64,000 nt of DNA from Theobroma cacao (Eukaryota; Streptophyta; Magnoliopsida; Malvales; Malvaceae): the NCBI RefSeq assembly GCF_000208745.1, contig NC_030857.1, forward strand, positions 4,750,714 through 4,814,713, given 5' to 3'. The notes beneath the pieces were generated by a model. That model had not been told where the DNA came from and searched no databases. It was given only the letters and a program-made list of their open reading frames with translations. Each line of letters starts with the position of its first letter. The stretch's first letter is position 1. A program made the position numbers and the translations under genes. This document shows, piece by piece, positions 48,523 to 59,259 of the stretch.

Positions 48523-51500
48523 CTAAATTGTGCCAAAATCCAAATTTTCCCACTTAAAGGGAGCAACACTGCCAATGTCAGGTGAACCCCGCAGGAATAA
48601 GCAGACACAAACACAGACAGCAGCAATGGCAAGCATTGAATGAACATAAGGACGTTGAAGCAAGCCTTGTGAACCTGGAAACTTCTTGTTATACCTTGTT
48701 GCCACAACTGCACACTTGGCACAAGAACTACGGTCTTGTTTGAACTTGGAACTTATCTCATGCAATTGCACTGCAGTCAATCCTGACTGCTCATCCTGAC
48801 CAATCGTCACAGAAACTTGACCATTCCTTCTGTCAGCATATTTGCGAGCCACCAATTTGTTGTAAGAATGGTTGTTCCTCATAATAGCATAGGCGTATGG
48901 AGACTGCCCATTTGCATCCAGAAGGGAATTCCAGCAGGCCAATCCAATCTACAAAATAGAGTCAAGAATTTTAAAAACTTGCTACAAATAAACATAATTC
49001 TGGCAACCTAGTATGCATAGAAGTAACAAACCCATCACCTCCCCTCTCTTTTCACAAAATGAGTGAAAGGAATAAACATGGTTTTATCATTTATGTTCAG
49101 AATAATATCAACATTGTTTCAGTAGTGAGGAAAAGCACTTTTAATCTAGGATGCCAGATATGGACAATGTTTAACTAAAATGATCAGATAAGGATAATCA
49201 TGCAGAAAAAGTTCCAATTCCTTAAGTTAAACCTCAAAACCAGGTTATAAGTAATAATTGAAGTTATGATGATGTAAAACTCATACCTCCTGTGGATCAT
49301 CCGTCAACACATCCACCATATCGTCTGAACCAGAAGTACATGCAGCCAAATGTAAAGGTGTGATTCCACCAGCACCTTCAAGATTTGGTGGGAAGATATA
49401 CTTCTTAGAGCTTTCATCAATGCTACTAATAGAATAATGTATGAGCAAGTCAGCCATCTTCCTACACCTCCTTTTCACTGCCCGGCTTAAGAGATGAATC
49501 TCAGACAGCATCTCTACTGACTCCCTGGATAGGCCATCCATAAACAAATTGCTTTCCACCAGCATGTCAAGGAGTACCTTGACCAAAGCACAGTAGTCCC
49601 TCTCAACAGAGAATATGAGCAAAAATTTGAACCGGCAAAGCAAATAATCTGAACTCTTAGGCAAGGGACAAGTGCTTCTCCTTTGGAATAGCCATCCAAG
49701 TTCATTCAGAAAGTGCAGGACTTCCTCCCTTGACCTTGGACGGCGACCATCATAAGCATGCTCTTCAGAAATTATATCAGATGCTTTAGCTTCTATGTCA
49801 AGTTCAGATTCCAGAAGTCTCAATTCTTTACAAATGGTAGCATCAGCTATTATAATAGGAAAATTGTTTCCCTTGAATCCATTCTCCACCTGTTCAAAAT
49901 TATGGGAAAAGTTAAAACACAACTGCTTGAGAATCCTTCAGAATTGTGAGTACCCTCCAGTGAGCCAAACAGAGTAATTGATTGACTTAAAGTCTTACCT
50001 CAATGAAAAAACGACCTAAAGCGCTCGGTGAAGAAACCTGAACTTTGAAACCACCCATGCTAACTTCATCATATGTGGTTCCCTGATATGCTGACCCACT
50101 AATTTGCATTGATGAGTATCCACCCATGTATGCAAAATGAATCCTGCATAGATTTCAAATTTACATTTCTGATATATAAAGAGAAGGAACAGATGAATAG
50201 TTCTCAAATAAAAAGCACATTCTGCTTACTTGGTGCCAGGATTAGTCAGATTTCTACCCCTTAATAGAAGAGAAGTTTCCTGCCCACCCACGATGGCCAA
50301 CGGAGAGACTGAGATTAACTCAGGGGAACTCCATGTTCTCCAGGATTTGCATAGACGAATCTTTCCTAAAAAAACAAAATAGAAACTATCAAAACAATTT
50401 ATAATCACTGCAGTGTAATCCAACCTCATACTCCAAATCAATCAACTAATTAGTAATGATCTATGAAGTCATCCAAACATAGTCAGCGATGATAAAGACA
50501 ATCCCAAGGAGTAAAAATAAACTAATGATGCCTATAATATGTAAACAGTTTGAAGCTAAGCAAATAAAAACTGCAATTTCCATTTGCACTCACCATCTTT
50601 ATGTGATGCTAATTGCTGGCCTGTATGAACTAAAAACCTAGCCTTTCTCCAAAAATCTGAATCCGTGTAATGCAACAAAGAATTAACATACTGAAGCAGG
50701 TTTCCCTCAAGCTGCAAAAAACATATGCACCCTGCAAATGGTCAGTTCATTGTTGCACACGAGGAAAATTTGTAATGCAGAATGTAGTAGCATACTCACT
50801 TGCTCCCAAGCAACATATGACATTGACACATAGAGTGACAAAACCACACAACCAGGTCTTATATAGCTCTCCATTTCAGACGGACTGTTCGAAAGCCAAT
50901 TATAGATCTGTAAAATGAGCAGTCAGTATCATCATTATATTCAACTCCAAGAAAGACCTTAATGGCGTCTCCAAATCCAATTATAGGTAACGGAGAAGGC
51001 CAAAATTCGCAAATAACTGCTCACCTGGGTCCGCAGTGTCCCAGGGAAGTGGCTGGGGTCCTTATCAAATAGCTTAAATATTATTCGTCCAGTGCGATCC
51101 TGCTCAGGAACCATTCAACCATTAAAAATGTTAATACAACACAGCCAGGCACGTGTGTGGAGAAAGAAAGCAAACTCAAGCATAACTAAATAAATGAATC
51201 AGAATAGGTACTACTGGTAAGCTACCTGAGCATCAGAGTTCAAACTTGAGGGGGAATGATCCGACCCAGAAGAAGACGTATACCCAGCTTGAGAAGGAAA
51301 CTGTTGAAATGAACCATGAGCATTTCCTCGTTTTGACCCACTAAAGAGCTCAAGCGGCAGAATAGAACCATGAGTCCTGCTTCCTTCAGCAATTGCATTA
51401 CTTTCCCTGCCAATTGGCATTTTCTCATATTTCACAGCTTCTACTGTGCTATGCATTGGGAACAACTTTTGCACAGCTGGAGATGAAGTTGGAGATCTTT

Positions 51501-53059
51501 CCTCCATTGGGTTGCTACTGTCAGAAGAGAAATATTTCCTAGAAGATGCCAGTTTTGGTGGGCTGTCATTCTCAGGAGAAGAGCTAAATAGTTGCAATGG
51601 TAAATTAGCTCGAGTTTCTTGAATCTGGCATTCTGAATCTTCAACAGGAGACTGATAACTGGTACTACTTCTTTCTCCTCCACCTGAAGCAAACTCCAGA
51701 GGAACTCTGTTTTGCATACTGGGAGCAGCTACATGATCGGGGCAGGTCGACTTGGTCTTCTCACTATCACTGCTCTGGGTGCTTCTTTGAGATAAAATTG
51801 CGAGGGCATTATTAGAAGATGATGTCAATGTCGCTGAAAGGGCAGCAAGCAAATCCATGGTAGATGGAGAAGATGTGTTTTTCCCATTCAATTGGTTTTG
51901 ATGGCCTACCAAAGGCTGCTCTTGGTTCTTTCTATTCAAAACTCCAACGTTGGGCAACTTTGCAGCCAGGTCCACTGGCAAAGGTAATGAATTAATTTTA
52001 TTAAGAATCTGAACGAGTTGATCTTTGTTTGGTAGTGATGAGCAATTAATGCTTTTGTCCTCATTTTTACCTATATAGAAAAGCACATAAACTTCAGCTT
52101 CAAATTAAGAGGAGAATTTGAAATAACACCATTTAGAACAATTTTCTTACCTTGCGACCGAGCCAAGGCGGTCAGCAAGTTGACAATATCTAAATTTCCA
52201 TTCCCTGCATTATCTCTGTTTACAGGGAGTAAAAGCCGTGAGGTCACATCTTCCGGTTGCGTTTTCCTTCTTCGGCGATTATGCCCAGCAAGTCTACGCC
52301 TACAACTTCTCTTCCCCTCATCAAACTCAGAAAGAAGGTGAAACCTGCAGAAAAGCATTGTAAATGATGTGGGTTCAAACAAACAGCAAAACAGAAAACA
52401 AATGAATTTTCAAAGGACAGTATTTTAATTTAGGGGAACATTTTACTCAAAAAAGGAACAAGTAGCAACCTGCTGCACTGCTGGCAGAACCTCTGCATGT
52501 GCTTTCCAACAAGAGCTTTAGTGGCTTTGCTATGGACCTCACACACTTTATGCCGACGGTGATAGTCCTTTGCATTAGAGAGATCTTCCTTGCAATTATC
52601 AACCTGACACATGGGGTAGTTAGTACTCCCAGGGGATCCAGAGCGGACCTTTTTGTTAGGCCTGGACACAGGCTCTTCCACGGAATTCAATCTCCCACCG
52701 AGATTCAGTTGCAGGTTGTCATCATCCTCATTGACCGCAGCGGTCTTTTTGGACGTTATAGAGTTCCCATTTCCATTAACACGCTCTTTCTTTCTTTGTT
52801 CTGCTGTGGAAGTGCCCGGCTGCAGAATCTCTGTGTCCAATGGTTTGGCAATGAATCTTACAGCGTCCCATTCCCATAGCTTAGGGTTCCAGTCCCTGGG
52901 GTTGGCAACGCGCTGTTGGGAAGGGTTTTGGTACTGAAAAGCTGGGGTCTGACAAGAAAGATCACGTTTCCTCGGTAAGGAAGGTGGTTCACAGAACCGG
53001 TTGGCAAGGGCCTGGTGCATAAATATGGGAGGAGCTACTTGCGCGCCTACCTCCTCCAT
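48523..53059 (-). CDS. SPL14: SQUAMOSA promoter-binding-like protein, SPL14/SPL16 type (long SBP factor)
   Basis: Ten exons join in frame: 52470-53059, 52151-52344, 51226-52070, 51025-51099, 50800-50907, 50594-50711, 50230-50365, 49999-50143, 49287-49889, 48523-48948 (3240 nt, 1079 aa). The N terminus [16 protein letters not shown] is that of SPL14. The SBP domain is at residues about 151-226: [66 protein letters not shown], giving both zinc sites and the basic nuclear signal. The exon 1/2 junction falls inside the SBP domain, as in the whole family. The C-terminal half has the long-SPL region ([20 protein letters not shown]), ankyrin-like repeats ([30 protein letters not shown]) and a hydrophobic helix near the end ([15 protein letters not shown]). 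It binds GTAC-core DNA. Long SPLs are not miR156 targets, and I saw no miR156 site. No lesion was found. Confidence 0.95.
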
Positions 53060-56000
53060 GTGTCTGAAAATAACTTGGTACTCCGGAGTCCGGACACACA
53101 ATAATCTAGACAAAAAAAATGAAGATAAATGCGTATTCTTGATGCTTTATGTGGGATTACAGGAATAACTAGTAACAAGAAGGAGGTTCAACCCATCCAA
53201 AGTCAAAAGAGCAAGGTTGAATTGTTAAAAGTGGTTGATATGAACTGTTTTAGATCATAATTTCACGGCAGATTGTTAGATCACACAAAGATTGGGACGT
53301 AGAAATGGTTGGGATGCTGTCTTTGTTGGAGCTGATAAAATTACCTTCAACTACTGAGAGATAGTATATAAACAAAAAAACAGTACTAGTATTAAATAGA
53401 ACAGAGCATAAGGAAGGAGAAAGAGTAAATATAGGCGCAAGGAAATCTCGCGAATTTTAGAACATACCCTTCAAAAAATCTCTGCTTCAGTCTTCATCTC
53501 TCCAACCAAAACCACAGCTTTCTTCTAAACAAGCCAAAGAGAAAGCAACCACCGTATTTTGCCTTTTACTTCATCGCAGTCGCAGATCTGAATTCTCCTT
53601 TGTCCCACGATTACGACCATCCAACTTGGAAGCCGGCTAAACTCGTCCTTGGCTTACCCTCTCTTAACTAATAATTATAATATTATTACGGTAATTTCCG
53701 ATGAAAAACGAATCAATCAAAAACGAAAATATAGGAATCTAGTCTAGGACTAGTACAGAAAGAGAAGCAGCAATCGGAGGAAGTGGTTGTTGACGGTAAG
53801 AGATCCGAGAAGAAGGAGAAGATGATGATGAAACAACTCGGTACTTGGGTTTGGCTCCACAACTTTGGTTTACTTTTTCTTCTCTCTCTATATCTCTAAG
53901 AAGAAGAAGAGAAAAAAAAAAAAACCTTGCAGATGTAGTATTCTAATTCTACTTTTGGCTGTCCTTGCCTTGTAACAAACTTTTTTTTCTTTCGGTGCTG
54001 GCATAAACCGTAAATTGAAGCAAAGATTGAGGTTGTAGTTATGGCCGCCCAGGGGCCAAGGAAGAATCCAAGACTCTTCCTTTCCTATTCCTATTTACTA
54101 TTGGGTAAGTCGTACGACTATATGTGTGCTTTGGTACAATTATAATAATAACTCCTCCTCTTTGTTGAGTTGTATCGTTATTGACTACACAAACTATGGG
54201 CATATCCCCATGAGGCCATTACCAACATAAGATGTACATATTGATATCACGCAGGCAGAGACAGGACGTACAATCATTCATGCTTGTACCATATTTAACA
54301 CCACTTTCCTCTCTCTCTCTCTCTCTCTCACTCTGTAGTACTTTTGATACGTCCTTTCTTAATTGCCTCTTTCTTATTCCTACCGACAATCACAATCCTA
54401 TCTTCCCTTCCCTGCTGCCTCCTCTCTGGTCCATTCTTTCACCATTCAAAAGTAAAACCCTCCCGTCTCTTGGACAAATATTACTTGGGCTCGGGTCGGG
54501 TTGGAAACCCGTATAACATCCAGAACGAAAAGGTTGAAAAGTAGGAACACGAAATTAATCAATAACGTGCTATTACAAGTCATTGTCTTCCTTCTACGCT
54601 TTGATGTTTGATGTTTTGACATTTTCAACCAACAATTCCTACCTCTTAACCTTTTACTTTTTTATTGTTATTTATTTTAAAAAATACTACAACTTACTCT
54701 AATGTAATTTTGGTCAATAAAGTATGTCTGAATCCATTCCAATCCCCCAATGAATTTCCCCATTTCAGTGTTTCACCCCTAAGGTAGGCCCTCTTATTTC
54801 GTTTTATCTAATGAATTGAAGAATCGGAATTCGGAGTCGAAATATTTGAAATTGAATAATTACTTGTAATGCAAATCAGTCATCATTTTTTTAATTCATC
54901 AATTTTTTTCCGTGCTTGACTGCACCCTTCACATGTCACATGTTATGATTCCGCGCTACATTTTTTACATGTAAAATGAGATACATGTATGTGCTATTTT
55001 GTATCCTCGAAATTCTAGTCTAAGACAGTCATAGTAATTATTTCCATGAAGCCGAGAACATATTGTATACTATTGGAAGGAGTAGTTAAACAACATGCTA
55101 ATATTAGTCCACATTATTTTCGAAGATGATACTATACAGCAGCCTAAAGCCAAATATATCAGACCTCAGCAGGACCCAAGGAAATGAACACTTCAAAAAC
55201 ATTGAATTTAAAAAAAAAAAAGGGGGTCCATCTTGATCCTTGAAGGGTTGGGTGAATTCGTCAACAAAGTGGCATAATAATGGCCAGAATTTTCCGATGT
55301 GAAGCGCGTACTCGGTGTCGTCGGCGTCACGCAATCATCCTATCCTATCCTCCCAAGTCCACATTTTCACACAAGGTAAACTTAATTTGCCTCCTTAATT
55401 TGTACGACTGTCTGACACAAAGAAAAGAAAGAAAAAGAGGCTTCTCCATGAAAGTTTCACACTACAAGCAACGCCAGCCTAATGATAATAAGCTATTCCT
55501 GTTAAAGGAATTGGGCAAGGGAAATGATCCGATGCATTTGAGTAGAGTTTAGTGGGGAGGAATGGCGCGTGTAGATGGTGGTGGTGGTGGTAGAGGTGGA
55601 GGTGGTGGTGTGGTGCTATCGTCCGGACACTGGAACGTGTGGGAACCAGCTGTTGTTTGTTTAATAAGTACGATGCATCTGGTCGCTCGCTGTGACTTTT
55701 GCCAAACCACTTCCTTTTCTTATAGTACCACCATGTCATTCACTCCATAGTATACCATACTAAAACCTATGGGATATGTCCACCCATTACGAAATCTAAA
55801 CTATTATCACTCTATCATTTCTCTTCTATATTCTTCTATTACTATTATTATTATTATTATTAGTTAGATAAAAATGGAAAGGAACATGTGCTCACAATAA
55901 ATAAATAGAAAGCTAATATCGAAAATAAAATCCAGTAATTTTTATTCTATCTATTATCATTGGAATTCCAGAACTCATAAATGACAACAAGTTTTTGATA

Positions 56001-57088
56001 CATGTACAAACAAGTAAGGAGTCCATTTAAGTACAAATAAATGAATCACTAACTATATTTGATTATGGAGTTAATGTGTTTTAATAAATTAACACATGAT
56101 AGAGTATTAACGGGTGAACAATATTCCAAGCCTTGATCAACTTATCTCTTCTTCAAACCAATTGGGTCTTGGGAATTGGACTACACACTTGGTGCTGCAT
56201 AACACTTCATGTTTTACCCATTATGTAATACATAAATAGTTTGATGTTTTCTTCTTGAAGCAAATTTTATTATGAAATAAAATTTAATATTGTTTTTATA
56301 TTTACGCACTGAAGCAAAGACATTAGTGGATAGAAATATCATATAAATTAATTAATTAATTCAATCGTTGACATATACTCTTATTTTCAAAGAATATGGT
56401 TCAAATTTTTTTCTCTCTCAAAATAATAATAATAAATAATCTGCTTTTTTCTTTTCTCGCATTTTAATCAAGGTTGTGGACATTATAATTTTATTTTATT
56501 TTAAGAGTATATACGTCCCGTTACCTCTTTGGAAGTGGTCCTGACTCCTGAGTGCTGAGTGGGAGACGCTTGACTTTTCTGTTTTCGGGCAAACGAGAGT
56601 GGTCCCAACTCGCAAATCCTAACTCCGCATGCAACAAGGCTAACGGTATTTGCTTCCAAGTTCCAGCTTGGGCTTACATTTTTTTTAACTAACATTTAAT
56701 AATATATTTTAAATAAATAATAAATTGAAGAATAATCATATTTCCCTCTAAATATTTTGTATGTTAGGCAAACACAACGGAAATATACATTTCAAAACAC
56801 TCTTACAGTCCTATCAAGGAATAAAACACATACAACTAAGCCACACAGTTAACATTTATTAACATTACTATGTGGTAAAAAATAAGTAAATTATATTTTC
56901 TCACTTAATTTTAAATTACTTTGATTATTTAATCTTAAAAATTGTAAAAGTAGGAGGGGGACATTAATTATAGTCACTCACAAAAAGTAATTAATAGTGT
57001 AATATAAAAATATATATATTAGTAAACTGTAGACATATCTAAAAAATAAAGAGTAGATGGAGGATATTGGATAGAAGTATACAACATA
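53060..57088. other. SPL14 upstream region and intergenic DNA
   Basis: The first 500-900 bases upstream of 53059 hold the SPL14 leader and promoter. The rest has no coding signal that I can support. It includes a (CT)10 repeat and a further possible copy of the short tRNA-like repeat near 56350-56430. Confidence 0.4.
54309..54328 (+). repeat. (CT)10 microsatellite
   Basis: Ten perfect CT units. Confidence 0.9.
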
Positions 57089-58168
57089 TAAGTGAGGCAA
57101 AATCAGATCAAATTAATTACATATCCAAATTAAATGTGAATTAGGTAAAACGGTTTGATTTTATTCATTTATTAAATCAATTGATTTAAAATGTTGAGTC
57201 TAATTAGTTTTTATCGGTTTTTGATTTTTTAATTTTTAAATCAAATTGAGTAAAAAATAAATTTTAATTATATATATTAATATATAATATTTATATATAT
57301 TTTTTTAATTTTATATAAAATATAATATACATTTAATATTTTCATTTCTTCATTTTTATATTTTCAATTCTTATTTTTTTATTTTTTTTGTTTATGCATT
57401 TTAGAGATGTCAAAGATTGGTATTATGAATTCCATTATCATCTTGACGATTGACGAGTGAAGAGATTATAAATGCATTATTCACACTTTAATCGAGGTAA
57501 ATGTTAAATTTTATGACTTTTTTACATAATTTTTTTATTTTTAATATTTTTTTACTTTGTTACTAAAATAAATTTATACTAATTATATTTTTTTCTTTAA
57601 ATTGTTAGATAGCTTATGTGAACAAATATGAAGAGTCAAGTCATGGAAGAAATTTAAGTTGATAATTTGCGATAATTAATGGTCTCGTGTTACATAATTT
57701 TATTTTGTGGATTTTAATTTTATTATCTTTAACTTTTTATTATATTGAATAGTGAATGTTAATTTAATGATTTATATAAAAAGATATAATTATATGAGTG
57801 AAAGAATAAATGTTATGGCACTCGAACATTTAGCTTATTGGTTGGTACATGATTTTTCTACTTAAAGAATAGGATTCAAATCCCCCTCCTCCAATTATAA
57901 AAAAAATGTTATGTATTTTTTATGTTTAAATTATTTATATATTTTATAATTATAAATAAAATTTATAAATTTTAATATTATAATTTGTGAAAATAAAAAA
58001 ATTAATTAATTAATTAGTCTACAAAGGAACTATGAAATCAATATGATATTTTATTGATTTAATTTTTTTTATATTTAATTAATTTTAATCGATTGTTAGA
58101 AGATATTTTATCCATTATCTTAAGATATGACGGGCAAATCATTAAAACCATCCAAATGATCACTCCTA
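57089..58168. mobile_element. Possible hAT-like non-autonomous element, about 1.08 kb
   Basis: The right end CACTCCTA (58161-58168) is the same hAT terminus seen at 19938-19945. The left end TAAGTGAGGCAAAATCAGATC resembles a degraded TAGGAGTGGCAAAAT-type terminus with two bases missing. The interior is extremely AT-rich and has inverted ATCAATTGATT / AATCAATA words near both ends. The flanking octamers (ACAACATA and ACACAGCA) match poorly, so the boundaries are uncertain. Confidence 0.35.
57818..57906 (+). mobile_element. Short tRNA-like retroposon (SINE-like), copy 3
   Basis: An 89-bp segment is flanked by a perfect 10-bp repeat AAATGTTATG (57808-57817 and 57904-57913, the right copy overlapping the A tail). 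It contains TAGCTTATTGG (10 of 11 to the tRNA A-box TRGCNNAGTGG) followed by TTGGTACA, then GGATTCAAATCCCC (B-box, T-arm-like) and an A tail. This is the best preserved of the copies. It lies inside the possible hAT-like element, so it inserted later. Confidence 0.65.
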
Positions 58169-58963
58169 ACACAGCATACGGCTTGTCCTAGCTATATCGT
58201 ACTTTCCCTCCCCTACGCAATTGCTACGATAACTAATACTTTGTTGAACTTTTAATTTTACTTTACTATTAGTAGTAAGTCAAGTGATGGATATCTTTCT
58301 AGTAATAGTAATTTTGGCCAATTACCAGTCGATAGTGATGAAATGATGATTACTGAAGGGGAAAATAAATACGTAGTGATAACAAGTACCGGTAGTACGT
58401 GGCAGGTGCTGACATGCAACGCGTGCCGTCGGATTATGGCAGTAAAGGACAACGAGGAGCCAGCTGTGGCTGTACGAAAGAGGTTCAAATTCACTCAAAA
58501 AACGACCACCCCATCGCTCGTCATGTAACATGTCTGTCCACACCCTACGTACTCTCTTGACACAAAATCTTGTCACTTACTTATTACGAGTAGTATTATT
58601 CGTATTATTCGTGTAGTATAAATAAATCACTGATGAGGTAATTTAATGAAGGCAGAGAGAGCGTACCGAACAGATCAGAAGAGAGGCAACGTGATTGATA
58701 ACTTTGCAACCTCCATCTAATTAAGCACCAATCCGTACGAAACTCCACGCATTCCTAAGGCATCACCAGTCCCATCACCTTTGTACTGTTTCTTTCCAGG
58801 ATGATTAGTGATATTATTGGGTAGAGATTTGAAGTCAAGGAAGGAAAGGCCCAAAGGCCCAACCTATGATAATTTAAATGGAGAAATGAGTCCACATGGA
58901 CTCATCCTCCACTGTCATTGGTGGGATGACGCGAACGCATGAAATTGATGCCTATGCAACAGG

Positions 58964-58974
58964 ATTGGTCCACG
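58964..58974 (+). promoter_or_regulatory. ERSE-II element in bZIP60 promoter
   Basis: ATTGGTCCACG is an exact match to the ER stress response element II consensus ATTGG-N-CCACG. With the following bases it reads ATTGGTCCACGTTCATC, one inserted T away from the plant P-UPRE (ATTGGTCCACGTCATC) as I recall it. It lies about 50 bp upstream of the TATA box and 285 bp upstream of the bZIP60 ATG, so bZIP60 may be induced by its own product and by other ER-stress bZIPs. Confidence 0.7.
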
Positions 58975-59022
58975 TTCATCTTCTAAACTACAAATATTAA
59001 TATTAAATATCAGAATATCTAA

Positions 59023-59030
59023 TATATAAA
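59023..59030 (+). promoter_or_regulatory. TATA box of bZIP60
   Basis: TATATAAA followed by AGAGG. Transcription would start near 59050-59060, giving a leader of about 200 nt. Confidence 0.55.
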
Positions 59031-59259
59031 AGAGGAGAGCACGACGTCGGGTAGCGAATGAGTCAAACCTAAGACATCCCTTCGTCTCCAAGGAAACAGA
59101 GTAGAAAAGGCGTTTGATTTCTTTTTTATTGAAGCTCGGCCGCTCCTCTCTCGTCCTTGTACATGATATTTCTCTTGTTTTTTTTTTTAATTTTTAATCC
59201 TCTTCCTCTGTAAATATTGCTTAACTTTCGACTTTCCCTTTCCTAATTTTTGGGTAGTT

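Noticed and set aside
48523..53059. miR156 target site in the SPL gene
   Set aside because: I looked for the GAGAGAGAGCAC-type site in the coding sequence and did not see it, as expected for the long SPL1/12/14/16 group.
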